64,000 nucleotides of DNA from Dermatophagoides farinae (Eukaryota; Arthropoda; Arachnida; Sarcoptiformes; Pyroglyphidae), in contig NC_134680.1 of assembly GCF_024713945.1 (NCBI RefSeq), forward strand, positions 6,755,501 through 6,819,500, in the 5' to 3' direction. Below the pieces are notes generated by a model, which had not been told where the DNA came from, did not search any database, and was given only the letters and a program-made list of their open reading frames with translations. Shown one piece after another: positions 41,001 to 56,474 of this stretch (positions within the stretch are counted from its first letter, which is position 1; each line of letters begins with the position of its first letter). The position numbers and the translations under genes were made by a program.

Positions 41001-44000
41001 GAAGAGAAAAAAAGAGATAAATCTACAGAATTGGTTCTGAAAACACAAACTTTCGAAAAAATATTACAAACCAACTAACCAACCAAAAAAAATAAAAAAT
41101 AAAAGGCCAATTAATTACGGCACACACACACATACATGAAGAAAAAATATAAAAGCTTAAGATTTACATTTAGAATCACATTGGGATTCGAGCGCGCGAT
41201 TTTTGTAGAAATAAAATGTAGGGAATGGAAAAAATGAAAAAAAAATCCATTCAATCTAAAAAAATGTTGGTTGGCCAAAATCCGAGAAAAAGAACCCTCT
41301 TGTGTGAAACAAGACAATATTTTTCACACACATGCACACAAAAGGCGAAAATCATTGAAACATAAACGATAATAAATATGGCTTTGCAATTTAATTTTAA
41401 AGAATAAAAAAAATTGTGCAAACTATCCCAGGAAGAATTGTACAGTTGCACAAATGAATTCGCATTTATAAAGGACACACGTTACATCATCATCATCATT
41501 CATATTTTACAATATGGAATTATAGAATAAAGTGAAAAAAATTAAAATATTAAATTCCCGATTGATAATGCTCAAGAAAATGAGAGTGAAAAAAAACTAG
41601 TTATTCTATAATTTAAAATTTAGATTTTTCACTGCAGATAAATCTATTTTTTGCAGTTCTATATAATCATCAGGTATTCAATTTTTTTTTTGAAGGTTTC
41701 AGGATCCAGCCATAGTATAAGTACATTGACCGACAGCTAATTAAATTGTCTTGAAATTTCATTTTTTGTATGTTGCTAACTAGCAATCAATAAAATTGAA
41801 ATTCTTGTGTTTGTGTGTGTTTTCAAGTGATTAGATAAGTATATAGAACACATACACGAAAACAACAGCAAATGTGTCAATCATTTTGATCAGAAGAAGC
41901 AAAAAAAATTGAAAAACTATAATTTAAGATTGGATGTGCACAATTCACATTTCACAATTCATCACACAATTAAACAATTTGAGATTTTGTTGTTGTTGTT
42001 GTTGATTTTTGAATATGATAACAAATGACAACCATATGTGGTCTATTTTCAATGGTTCAATTAACAAGAATGACCAATTTCTTTTTGTTTTTTCTTTTTT
42101 TTATAGAAAATTCAGCATGTTTTTTTATGGCTCCCAAATGGACATCATCATCATCAATGACAGAATCATGGAGAGAAAATTGGTGGCAATAAAATCATTA
42201 CAACAAACAAACAATCGAGATAGAGAGAATTGCTTTGAATTTCAAATTCAAATGAGATGCATTACATTACAATGATGATCAAATGAAATGATCTGATTTT
42301 TTTTCGGTTCTAAAAATACGAATGATTAAACACACACACACACACAAAAACAGAGAGAAAGTTTCTCATCATCAACATAATGATAATAGTCAGCTGTTTT
42401 TGTTGTTGTTTTTTTAAGTTCAATTTTGGATTTAAAAAAATTTTCCAAATTGATGATTTTTTTCTGTTTCTGTGTTATCATCAATTGGAATTCTTTCTTC
42501 TCGAAAAAAACGAAATTCAAATATTCAATCTCATTAAAGGGTATATATCCAAAACTCGTGGATATGAAATTGGATCAATTATTCTTTTTTTTCGACAGAG
42601 AAAAAACGATCTTGCTTGAAAGTAAATTTCTGTAGTTTTTTCCACACTAAATTGACAACAATCAAAGAAAAAAAAACTAGGGCAAAATAAAGAAATAATA
42701 CGGATCAATAAATGAAATCAAAATCATCATCATCATCTGGTTTCATCATAATCAAATGTGATGATAGTTGTTTTTTGAAAGCCATATTTCTTAGACACAC
42801 ACACACACTAATCAGATTCTAGGATCGAATCAAATGAATGAATGGATGAATAAAAATTCTAGTTCATAAGAAAATCAATGATGATTATCATAATGATAAT
42901 AATCGATTCGGTCGATATCATTATTTTATTTGTTTGAAACAGTAGTGAAAAAAAACAGAATCCAACTACATAATTCCAACTATAGAATAATTCTAGAAAG
43001 AAATTATCATCATTTTGCATCAAATGTCATCATCATTATGATGCAGATTATAATCATGATCATCATCATTATATGAGATTTTGATTTTATTTTTTTCCGA
43101 TGAACATTCTTCTTTCTGAAATACGGATAAGCTCATCATTATTATTATTAAATTCATTGATTACTACTACTCCATAAAAATTTTTCCAAAAAAAAGAAAA
43201 AGAACATTTTCTTTGAGCTCATCATCATAATTGGTCTAATTTGATTCAAATGATTTTTCATGTTATTAAAAAATAAAGTTAAGGAAAGTTTCCAAGAAAA
43301 CGAGGAAATTTTCAAGAGATGGAAAAAAAAATTTCTACTTACATCTTTAGCACGACGCATATATATGATTGATCGTAATAATGCCAATGATGTAAATGGT
43401 AATTGTTCATTACCATTTTCAATGATATTTCCATTGTCATTACCACCACCACCACCGTTGATTGTCTGTGATGATTGTATCATAGCCAATGATGACGATG
43501 ATGATGTAAGATATGATGGTGATGATTGAAACATTGAATAATCATCAGGATCTTCTTCTTCCAGTATTTCATAACCTTCATTATTATCGACACCAAGTAG
43601 CTAGAAGAATATTATTGAAAGAAAAAACGAAAATTCAATCAAAATGTCAATCAAAAAAAGATAAAAGTATTTTTTTTTCTCAAAATCATAATCTTTGGAA
43701 CAAAATGCATCTTATCATTATTCGTTCGTGCATCATCATGATCCCATCAATAGGAAATCAAAAAAATTCAAAATCAAAAGAAAAATGATGTTTTTTTTGG
43801 TAAATCTGGGTCATAATCATATTCACAATCGTTTTGTTTTTTTTTGGGTGAGGTTTGCGTGGCTCCTATAGCGTGGTAGGTGTCATTCATTCAATAAAAA
43901 ACGAAATTCGTGAGTTATGATGATGACAATAATCATCATCATCATCGTTTCGAATGAATGAATCATGAAAAGTTCAATTACCTTTGATTGACACCATTCA

Positions 44001-47000
44001 TATATCATTTGTATTTTGCTTTGCTTTAAATGGGCGTTTTTTCGGTGGATCATTTCCGTTCTTTCTTGTTCATATATTTATTGTTATTGCACTTGGCTTG
44101 CATTGCATTGGTCACGAATCTCATTTTTTTCCTGTTTAGTATATTTCAAATGAAATCTCTATATTTCTTGTTTCTGGAATCATTTTTTTTTCATATTCCA
44201 TTTATTCATAAAACAAATTCCTGTCATTATTCATTGGAATAGCCTCTTTTTCTATCCTTTACTTTTATCATTTTATCTAACACAGACACATGAGATTTGT
44301 GAATAGAAATTATTTTTTTTCGCATAAAACACAACATACCTGTTGATATGGCTGCAATTTGAACCAGGTAATTTTTGTTGGTGGTGGTACCGCTTCAACA
44401 ATACATTGTAATCTTACTGGTTCATTTTCAATACCATATTGAATGGATGGACTTCTTATTAATGGTGCACCTGAGTGAGAAAATAGATTCAAAAAAAAAA
44501 TCGGAAATGAAAATATTCACCAATTTATTAAATAAAAGTTTACCTTTAATAAATACCAATGTTTCAGCTTTAAGTTCAACATCGAATGCATTATTTTTTG
44601 CCATACAACGATATCTACCGGCTTCAGAAATCTGTATCGATTGCTCATTATCGCCGACACCATTATTGATTGATTGCCAATTATTATCGTCAAAATAATG
44701 ATCATCAATTGATGATAATTTGGGCATGAAACGATACCAATATATTCGTGCTGGTGGATAACTGTCAATATTACAATTCAGACGTACGTGTTCATTTTTA
44801 GCTAAACCAATTACTGGTTCCGGCAATTTCGAAAATCGTGGTTTGAATGCTACTTTTATTTCTATTCTTACACGTGTTGTACCAACACTATTCGCTACTT
44901 CACAAGCAATATTCGTACCATGAAATTCACGACCAATACGACGAAATATTAAACGTGGTGTACCATCACCACTTGCAGTAGCTGCTGAGGAAGCAACACC
45001 ACTGCCGCCACCCCCAGCGCCAGTAATATCACCATCACTATTCAATGGAACACCATCACGACTCCATTTGAATGTCATCAATGATGGATTACCGATTGCC
45101 AGACATTCTAATGTAAGATCATCACCTTCACGTACAAGGCCACCACCACCATCATTATCATCATCAAGTGATGCAATACGTAATTCAACTTCTGGTGGAT
45201 AACGTACTTCCAGTTGAATATGAGCATAACGTGGTGATTTCAATGCAGCATTTTCCGAACGACATGTAACACGTTGTCCATCTAATGAACGACTTGCCAC
45301 CACTGTCCATTTCAATGCAGCATTCCAACGTTTTCCATCCGGTAATTTTGTTGTGGAATATGATACACCATTTGTTATTGGATTTCCGTTGCTATCCATC
45401 CAGGTAAGCTGTAAAATAAAAGTGGAAATGAAAAGTTAATCATCAGTGGAATGAAAAATAAATGATGGAAATTGACAATATTGTAAAACTTTTGATTAGA
45501 ATTTTGCCCAAATGAAATGAAATGAGAGTTGTTCTTATTTCCATATGTGTACGATAAATATACACAAAAGTAAAATTTTTAGATTAGAATTACAATAATG
45601 ACGATGATGATGATGAGGATTGTAATGATATAATGATAGCTAGAAACAAACAAACAAACGAGGATTTGAAAAATTACATCAAGATAAATATAGCAATCGA
45701 TTTCGATTCGATTTTCAACAATAGCGTGAAACAATAGTCGATTTTAGATTAAAAGTAAAAGTAAAATGATCATCATCATCATTATTATCGTCAATAGAAA
45801 ACGAAATGAAATGAAATGAAACCAATATTACGATAAGCGGAACGAAGTACAAAACAAAACAACAGTAATAATCATAAAAAGTGGAACAAAACACAATCCT
45901 TTCATCGTTTTTTTTTCAAAGTTGGTTACCATCAGCTATAATGAGACACACGAGATTTAAAAGAAAATGAAAAAAGTATTTGGAACTTCTGTTTTTTTTT
46001 CTTCGCAAGAATTGTTTCAATAATATTCCAATTGGAACAACTTACACACATAGCTAGTAAAACAATGATGATGATGATGATGATACGGCTATTTCGATCT
46101 AAATCGAATTGGTCACATATTTATTCTTGGGTCATTTTGTTGTTTTTGCCATTCTATCTATGGTAATCACCATCCTTTGAAACATTATGATAATGATATA
46201 TTCTATGGAAATCATCATCATCAACGACTGATGTTCATGAATTGGATCTAATTCTTTTTTTCAAAGTTTAAAAAATGGAGAATACCCAGAAAAAAAACTA
46301 ATTATCAAATTCGCTGATCAAAAGAATTTTTTTTGTTGAAAAAAAAATTGAGAATAAAATTAGAATTTGTACGAAACGAACAAACACACACACACACACA
46401 CACACACTGGAGGGGATGAAAATTTTAATTAGCTTTTCAATTTTTAGTCAGACTGTAGAATTGTATTGGGGCTTTTTGACATATGAATTTTCTCAGAAGA
46501 ACGAAAAAAAAATTCTGGAAATATTTATTTGTTCAATGTTTTCCTCAGAAAGTTTCTTATTGTAGACTTGTCATGATACAGTTGACTAACTTTACTCTTC
46601 AATTCCTTGTAGACGAATAAAACGAAAAATCAACCAAACAGCCACAGTTAGAATCAATGAGAGCTAATTACTTTGAAAGCAATTCTGACACTGACACCAT
46701 GTACAACATTTCAAAACAGAAAACAACGAAAAATCTCGAAATGAATCAGAAACGAATCAAAAAGAAGGAGTAAGAGAAATCCATTCACAGGCTAAAAATC
46801 CTGAAACCGGAACCAATTAATTTTTTCTCTGCACTTTTCCTCATCTTTGTACTGACAACATTTCACATTCATTTTAGTTTTCATCTTCGTTTACAGAATT
46901 TAATTTGTTGGAATTTTTCGTTTGTTATCTCGAGAAAAAATTTAATTTTACAGAGAAGAATTAAAGGATCGATTGTCAAATTCCGATATATCGATATTTG

Positions 47001-50000
47001 TTTCGTGATCCAATCGTGTCATTTCATAATCGTAATGATGATGATGATCATCATTGGATTCCAAGACGAAAACTTTTTTCTGTAAGCCGTTTTGGATAAA
47101 CTTTTTTTTGTCGATAGAACAAAAAATAATGCCTGAAGAATTAATTTGATCCACTATAAATACCGGACGAGACACACTCCCAACCAGACATAACACACGC
47201 AAAAATAACGACGAAGACGACAAATATCAAACTTTGAACTCACACACACACACACATTTCGTTTTTTTTCTTTGGATCAAACTTTTTTTCATTTCTTCTT
47301 CGTTGTTATCTTCGGGCTGAGTTTTTTTCTGTTGCGAATAAGACATGATGATGTAAGACAAAAAAATCAACAACAAAAAATGTTGTTAATCCATATAAAC
47401 AACGACAACGACAACAAAGAAAACGTCGAATAACTAGAGAAAGAGACAGAAGAAAATTAATTGAATTTAAGATATTTAAGATGATGTGTTGTTCTCGGCA
47501 TCGTTGCTGTATGACAAGATTGTGATCATGGTGCAACGACAAAAAAAAGTTTTTTCTGGTTCCAAAATATTTGTCGTTGTCAGAAAAAAAACTAATCGAA
47601 AAAAATGCCAGAATCGATTGGCAAATTGAATTTGGATTTTTCTATCCATTCAGTTCGAGTTCAATTCTCAAAAGTTTTGGTTTATGAAATGAAAAAAAGT
47701 GTTTGCGACAAACAAAGCACTTACCTCAGCTGGTGGACGACCTCCGTGTGCTTCACATGTTAATTCAATAGTCATACCGGCTGTTGTACGTAGATTATGA
47801 TCATTATCATTCATCGTTGACTTTTGATTATTATTAATTGATTGATCATCTGATGATGATTCGAATGATGTAGATGATACGGTAAACATTGAAGAATCGA
47901 CCTGTTCATCATTTGTTGTTGATGATGATGATGATTTATAAACCTGTGCATGTGAATGAGCATGTGTCACAATAATAACCGGAGATTCTGGAGGCACTTG
48001 TACAGTGAAACGTGCTGAACGTGAACGTATTCCTGATACACCACCTTCAATAGCACCAACTTGACATTGAAATACAGCATCATCTTCCAATGTTACTGGT
48101 GATATTTCTAATGAATAATCACCTGGAAATACAAAAAAAAACATCATTAATAATCATGAAAAAAATCAGATACCAAAATGACAATAACTGACAATGATCA
48201 AAAATATCACGAAAAAAATGTCTTTAGTATTCAAATCTCGTAGTCAACCAAAAAAATAACCATCAAAAGAAAATAGACAAAATCATCATACACAAGACAG
48301 CTTTTGAATATCGAAAGAAATAAATTATTCATCACTGATCAGATAGATTTCTGTTTCAAAATTCAATTATACAGCGTTGAATTTTTTCATGACACAATAA
48401 TACATTTTTGAGTAAAAAAGCAAGAGAAACAAAACATGTGCTCTGAATTGTCTTGTTCAAAAATGACGTTACGATTTTTGGTAACATTTCTTGAATTCTT
48501 TTTGGAAAAAGAATATCATTTTCTATCCAAAAAGTCAACCATTTTAATCGTCTTATAATGGAAAACTTTATAAGCATGTTGTTGATGTCTAAATTAATTC
48601 TAAAAGTTTTTTTTTCTGAAAGTAGAATTTTATTCGTTTGTTTCATTAAGGCATTCAAAACTATTGTTGATCTCGATTCAAACAGAAATGAATCAATCAA
48701 TCAGCCAGTATATTGATTAAATATTGATAGATAACATAACATCCGGGAATAGATAGCATTCGATTTTTGTTTTTCGTGTGCGAAAAACAAATTTGGTCCA
48801 AATTCGTTTCAGTTTCGCTGCAATTTGTTTGACTAGCCTTTGATTAATGATTCGAAAAACCGAAAAAAAACAACAACAATTTTTGTTTCCACTTTCTAGC
48901 TGTGTTTCTGACAAATTGGACACCGGATCGGTTATTCGGCTTGTTTTTTGTTCCGATTGCAAGGAAACAATCCGAATACATTCGTACCGTTGTTGTTTTA
49001 TCAATTATAAATCGATTAATAAACGGTTTATCATAATTATGGATTCGGTTCAAGAATCCGAATGATTTGAACAAAAAGAGAAAAATTGATTCAATCAATT
49101 ATTAAAAAAAAATGTTCAAAATTGAATTCTCATTCATTTCTGGAATCGTTCATGAATGATGTGATGTTATGTGATTTTTTCAAAAATTTTTTTCTGGCCA
49201 TTCTTCCAATATTATTGCCGAAACAATGGAAAAAATGGATCCAACTTTGGTCGGTCACACACACACACACAAAGACACAGAACTGTCCACTATCAACATG
49301 AGGTGGTATTGTTTGGTTCCATTTTTTTGCATTGGTCCGAAAAAATGATTCTATAGAATCGGAACAGAAAAAAAATTGGACAAAAAATCGACTACCATTC
49401 GACCGTCAAATCGGAAATCATTATCCATCGTTGTTGATGTTCGCTTTTTCGCTTTTGATGACGTTCTTTTCTTCTTCTCTATTTTCATTTTTCCCATTAT
49501 TTGACATCAATGCGAGAAGAAAAAGAAACAGAAAGAGAAAAAAAATCAAAAGAATCAAGTTGACAATGAAAAAAAAGATGTGCTACCCTGATCTACAATG
49601 ATGGACAACAACAAATTGATCTGCCAAAACTAAAGTGCCACTGAACATACACAGTTCAATCGCTCACCTACACTCTACACAATCATTGACTACTCTAAAC
49701 ATCTTTCTCTACAATGAACAGCAACAACAACAAAAAAAACGGGAAAATAATAGCCCCAAACATAGAGAGATATATTCGTCGAAATGGAACACACATTAAT
49801 TCGGTATCTATTTTCACTATATGTGTGTGTATATTCCAAGAATTTTTAAACAATTAAGATTGTTGAATGAAATATCATCGTCGTCTTTAAGCAAGCAGGG
49901 GGTGTGGACACACAAAGAAAAAAAATGAAACAAAAAAAAATCCAAGGCCTGATCATCATCATCATTATTTCTATTAGATCAACATTGTCCACTGAGTGTG

Positions 50001-53000
50001 AGTGTGTGTGTGTGGAAAAAGAAAATTTTTTTTTTTGCCAAAAATGGGAAAAAAATTTTTTGAAAATAACGCCCACAAAAAAACGAACAAAGCACTTAAC
50101 AGCAGAGGGGGTGAAGTGAAAATGGACTTTACAATAGTTTATTTTAAAAAAATCCCTCTCCAAGTTGTTTATTGAGTTTCATTTTTCTTTTTCACAATTA
50201 CAATCAATTATTGGAATTTGGAAAAAAACAAAAAAAAATTTGAGATTAAAGATTTTGCACACAAAAGTGTTTTTTTTTTTGTTTCCGAAAATTTTTCCAC
50301 ACAATTCAAAATGATGATGATCAATTTGCCAATTTTAGCTAACCATTGAAACCAAACGATTCATAATGAATTCAAGAAATGAAAAAAAACCACAAAAAAA
50401 GTTGAAAATGATTCCATTTGGTGGGTTTCAAATTATCGCCTCAAACAAAAACTGAAAAAAATACGTTTAACGGTTCAATTTTCAATGGATTGACATCAAG
50501 GGATAAAGAATTGTGTGTAATGCGGGGGAAGAGAAGAGAAAAGAAGATTTCCCATTAAATCACACATACACACAAAGAGACATGATAAATCACAAAAGTT
50601 AAGCTAGCCGATGAACTAGAATTACCGAAATGAATGAAAGAGAAAAATTTACTTCTGGAGAAACTTTCAAAGCAACCAGAAACAATCTTTCTTTGCCTTT
50701 TTTTTGTTGTTCCAAAAGAGAAATAAATTCCTAGAGTCGAAAAAAATGTATGTTTTTGGCCATAGTAGATTACTATTGCTGCTGTTAATTTTAATTTAAA
50801 ATGATAACATTTTTTTTCGCTCATGACTTTCATCTTTTCTCTCTTTTTCGGACTCAAAGCACCGGTTGGTGGTGTTGGTTGGTATAAAAGTTTTTTTTCA
50901 CTTCTTTTTGCCCCGCTATGAAAACATAGCAATGGTGAAAATTAATGTGAAACAATTTTTTTGGGCTCATTCTTGGAAACTTTCTTTTTTGAAAAAAAAA
51001 ATTTTGAAATCATTTCTTTTCTCTTCATTTGAAAAATGGATACCGAATTTTTTTTTCTTACGGGAATTTATAATTTATAATTTTTTCCGGAAAATAAATG
51101 TCATGTGGTGAAGAGTGGCAATTCTCTAACCTTGGACCTGGTTTTTTTTCTCTAATTCAAAAACATTGTGGTGGCTATTTGTGTGTGAATGCTGGTCAGG
51201 CATTAAATTTTAACAATTTTTTTCCGAATTTAAATTTCAAAACAATTTACCTTCATCATCGGAACCAATCATACGATAACGTTGAAATCCTTCCAGTGTT
51301 CGTTCCGTACCGAGACCGAAACCATCTCTTGTCCCTGTGGATTCATCGTTTTTGTTTTTTTTTTTTTTGGTCAATTTCATTTGCCATCCATCGTTGTCCG
51401 TTTATGATTTGATGATGGTGGACACGAAAAAAAACAAGAAAGAAAAACAAATCATAATTATTATTAATAAAAAAAAAGACAAGAAGCTTTTCAAAGTTAA
51501 GGTCATTTCATTGTGTGTGTGTATGTAATCACCATGATGATAATGATTACAATCTTCCACAAAGATTTCATCAGTGAAACATAAGTAGAAAAAAAACTAA
51601 AACTCGGGCTAAGAAGCATTGAACCATGGAGAATGTATATGAATCAGTTTGTAATCACCAAAAGCAGATGAAATGAAGTGTTCATTTTGTTTTTTTAGTG
51701 AAAAAAAAAATGCGAAAAGTCAGATGACCAGAAGTGGACATTATGTTTTGTAAGTGAAAAAAAAATTAAGCGTCCTTGATAGTTTTCATCTTCCTTCTAA
51801 ATCATAATTAATATATGCATAAAAATACAGATCATCATCAGTCAAATTTTTCTTGTTGTTGTTTTGGGCAAAAATCTAAACGTTTTTTTTCTTCTTAAAG
51901 GGAGTGTTACGGGGTAATCACCTGGATAAACGAATGTATGGAATAATTGTTAATGGAAATAAATTAATCAATCAATTAGATTAAATCAAATTTTTCTGTT
52001 TTGTTCGTTTTCAATCAATCAATTTTTTTCACCATAATCGATAGGTCATTTTTGATAATTTTACAGAAGTTTTCTTCTTCAGAATCATTTCTGAATGTTT
52101 GTACCTTCAAGGTATCTCCGGTTCACTTTTTCATGTTGATGATGATGATGTTTTTTGATTCAATAACGAGAATTCTGATTGAATTAGAGACGGAAAATCA
52201 AGTTCTATAATTGAATCATAGATAGATCATCATTTGAAATGATAATGTAATTTGGTTCATTAGATTGAAATAGTTGATCAATGATAAAATCATCAGGTGA
52301 AAGTGTCACCATTATTCAGGAAGACAGACCAAAAACAGAAAAGTTCAATGAAAATTATCATTGTGTCAAGCTTCATTATTATTATTATTGCTGTTGCTGG
52401 TTTGTGCAGTTGTTCACTCATGCGACAATTTTTTTTCTCTCGCTTGATATTTTACTAATATTCAAAATTACAATTGACCATCTACATCATAAATATCACT
52501 CAGAAAAAAAAGAAAAATTCACATGGTACCATACAGCGACCATTTTGATGATGATGATGATGACTCAACGTAGAAAAAAAAACTTGACAAAGTTCAATAA
52601 AGTTCATTGAATGGTGAAGCAGCAAACAAAAAAAAAATATGGATACATTTCTGCCATTTATTTCATCAGAATAGCATCCATCCATTCATTCATTAAGACG
52701 CAAATGGCCTCAGGTTCTATTATGGTAGATATACAGTCTATTATTGGCATTGTTATATATTCTGGAAGTAATGATGAAACTTTTTTTTCGGGATTCCACC
52801 ATTCAATTTCTGTGTGTATGTGTGTGTGTGTGGACACAGAATATATTCTCGAAAAAGAATCTCGAACACAATGAATAATCTTGGCACACATACAGAGATT
52901 GGCTTTGATGGAATTTCTTTCATCGTAAATTTTTATTTTTGTTTTTTTTTGTCGTCGGCTAAAAAACCAGAATTTGAGCAGCTAAAAACTGAACTTTTTT

Positions 53001-56000
53001 CCCGTTGTTATTGTTAGCCGACTAATGACTATACGAAAAGTGGGAAAAAAAAGTTTTTTTGTTGTTGTTTTTCATGTGTTCATCATCATCATCATGAATG
53101 AATCAAAAATGTAATGAGGGAAATATTTTCGGAAATATGTGTTCATTTTTGTTGTTATAATGGTTAATTAGAGATGAAAGCTAATGAAATTGAATTATTA
53201 TTACCACTTCTTGGTACCAGAAAACAAAAAATTAACCTTGCGACAAGTTATTTAACCCGTTTATTCAGTGTTTTTGTATTCTAATAGTTTATATCTAGGA
53301 TTTTTTCTCTTTCTCTTGGATTGTCGTCATTGTGTTTTTTTTTGTAATTCAACTTGACCAGAAAAAAAATTTCAGTTTTGAAAAGTTTTTTTCCATTGGA
53401 TTTCGCTCGTTTATTCTGGCCATAAAAAAAACTGTATAGCATCAATGAACATTGAAAAAAAAGTTTCCAAGAAAAAAAATTCTGAAAAAAGTTTCTGGCG
53501 AGAAAAAAAATCATCGTCATCAACAAAGTCCTGTTATTAATTTATGCCCCCACTTTTTTTCTTTTTGATATTCATGCATCATTCACACACAGATTTGTCA
53601 GTCAGTCTATATTTCATTCGTGGAAAAATAGAAAAGAAAATTTCCAATTTAATTAAAATGATATCATCATCATCATCAATAATGAAAACTACGGCGACAA
53701 TGATATCAAGTGTATCATCAACATTACAAATACCGTATGTTGCATACACACATACACACAAAATACCGGGTGGTTCAGAGATGACATTCATTTTTTTTCA
53801 TTTTCATCATTCACACAGAGAAAATGATGTGCATACACATTTTACATTCACTCACTCACAGACAAACAGAAACAACAACAACAACAAAGACAACCAGATG
53901 TTACCATTGATTTCGATGTTTCTGTGGTTTTCATTTCTGTTCCTGTTTTTTGTTTTGTTTTGCAAATTTGATGATGATCTGATCATTGCCGGTATTAAAG
54001 TTTTCAAAAGAATCCACTATGAACATACAGAAACGGAAAACGACATGATTTTCATCATCAAGCTTTCAGTAAATCAAATCAAATTAACAGATTCCTTGCA
54101 TTCAGGTTTTTCTATTTATTAGTGATTGCTTTATTCAAAAATCAATTCATGCTGCTACTTACATTGTAATGTGCCAACTTTATTCGCAACACGACATGGC
54201 AATATAATTGTATCACCGACAATTGATGTTTTATCAATTGGTTCCATTTCAAAACGTTGTGGTGGTAATCGTCCTGTAAAATGAGAACAAAAATGAATGA
54301 TTAAATTGAAAGTTAAAATATGAAAATCCAATGATTAAAAAAAAGTGGAACATGAAATATCAACAGAAATAAAAATAAAAAAATCTTCTGACCAAAACCA
54401 AATATTCCTGGAAAATAAATAAACCTGGCTAAATCATCCTAAGCACAACCATTAATGATCATCATCGTTGGAACGATGATAAAATCATAAATCAAATCAC
54501 ACACACCAGAAAAACCCGAAGAAGAGATTCCAGCAAAAAAAAGGGACATAAACGATCATAAATCAAAAAAAAAATGTTTTTTTTTTGGAACCTGACGACT
54601 AACCAACGATAGAAATTCGAGATTCAACCATAAAAATCTGACCACACAGTAGTAGTTGTTGAGAATCATTTGTGATTATGGCCACCAGTAATATCCAGAA
54701 TAAATACCCAAAAAAAACCATACATTTCGAAAAATTTTTTTTTTAGGGTTACCAAAAAATAAAATTCAAAAGACCACCAATCATGATATGATTAACAGTG
54801 AAAAATCAAAACGAAAAAAAAAATCACACGCTAACACACACCCATAGATACAAATTATATAATTACCGACACCAATTTGTTGCGTATGAAATATTTATTT
54901 AGAATCTTTGCTTTCGGGTGGTGGAGGTGGTGGGAAAAAACTTTTTTTGGGGTAGAAAATTTTTTCTCATATCTACGAATCATCATTATCATATCAAATT
55001 ACCTAAAGAGAACACAAAAAATTGATTAATTGATAAAAAAGAAGAAACAAAATACATTTTCGATGAAATGGGCAAATGACCATTATTTGTTTCCAGTTTT
55101 GCTAAATATATATCGGTCACCGGATATTTGTTATGTTTCAAAAAAAAAACAAACAAAAAACAATCGATTCTTCGATGGGTCAATACCATGAGTGGAATAT
55201 GACAATCGACAATGTGAAACAACAACAAAAAAATAACATGTTGTTGTCCGAAAGATCAACAACAAACAAATTGAATTCAATTCTCAATTTCAAGCATCTT
55301 CTTAATGGATTCGACACAAGCTGAAAAATAAACGAAAGAAGAAAAGGGTCAAAAAAATGGTTAATGTTTTTTTTCGTAATGTTTTCAAGTGTTCGAGTGC
55401 TGCTGATGACGGAATGTGTTTGATGTTTGGTGTATCAGTTTTCCATCTTTCCATTTAAAGTTCCATTTGGATTTTTTTTCGGTCTTTTCAAATTTAAGTG
55501 AAAGAATTCGTTTTTTTTCACTCAATTTTTACCAGAAAAAACCTTGGCAACAACTTTGTTTCATAACAACAACAACAACGATGATGATGATTGAATTTTT
55601 TGAAATTTAACAAGATAAAAAAAATCGTTTCATCATGAAAACCGATGAAATGAAAAATTGATTGTTTGCCATAGCCAAAAATGTCATCAATTTCTTTTCA
55701 ATCATCAGTCAGTCAATAGAAAGCAACTTCAAATGTGACAAATTTGAATAAAATTATATTTTATGAAACGAAACAAAACGAAACCGAACAAAAAAAAATT
55801 CTGGCAATAAATTTTAAAATCAAAAAAAAGTGATGATTGAAAACTTTGTTTTCTGTTTGTTTCAATGTTTTTATCATCGACTTTGTTTCTATACACACAC
55901 ACACACACACACGTATTGTTTTTTTTGAATGAATGAAAAAAAATTTATTCAACCATTCGATTCTAGATTTCAGTGAATAAAAAACAAAACAAAAGTTTTT

Positions 56001-56443
56001 TTACTTTTTAATGTGGATCGATATATTTTTTTGTGAAAAAAACACTGATGAACAAAAGCAAATCATGACGACCATGACTGAATGCACTCGCATTGGCTCT
56101 ACCGTTCCAAGATTGTTGTTTGCCAAAAATTTATCTTATGTAACTGATTTTTGTTTGTTTGTTTGCATATGCTAAATGCATACACATACACACTTACACA
56201 CACATATACACAATGGATAAAAAACAAACAAATAGACGCAAGTGATGCATGATGAAATGATGGCTTCTTTCTCACTGAATGACAGCATGATATGAATTTT
56301 CAAAACAAGAAACAAAACAAAACAAAATAAAATCTCAGAATAATGATGGAATGCGGCCATCAATTTTTTTATCTGTAATTCTTTCAATGGAATCATTTTG
56401 TTTTTTTCTCTGGTCGAGGTGTGAAAACAATATGAAAATAATG

Positions 56444-56474
<31 letters not shown>

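Larger units (their letters stand above)
37170..43342 (-). other. 6.2-kb intron 7 of the Kirre-like gene
   Basis: The longest intron in the gene, with GAT (37426-37451) and CA (38012-38039, 39174-39198) tracts and a TATCGATATCGATA palindrome at 38965-38978. No exon recognised. Confidence 0.7.

Noticed and set aside
44342-44492. Kirre-like exon 6 read through to give VCCVLCEKK, and exon 5 read through past 44544
   Set aside because: The donors GTATGT and GTAAAC restore the Ig5 reading frame into the next exons; read-through breaks the domain.
53544-54122. 192-codon plus-strand open frame
   Set aside because: Composition follows CAT, CAA and CA repeats and poly-T. It lies in an intron of the Kirre-like gene with no recognised domain.
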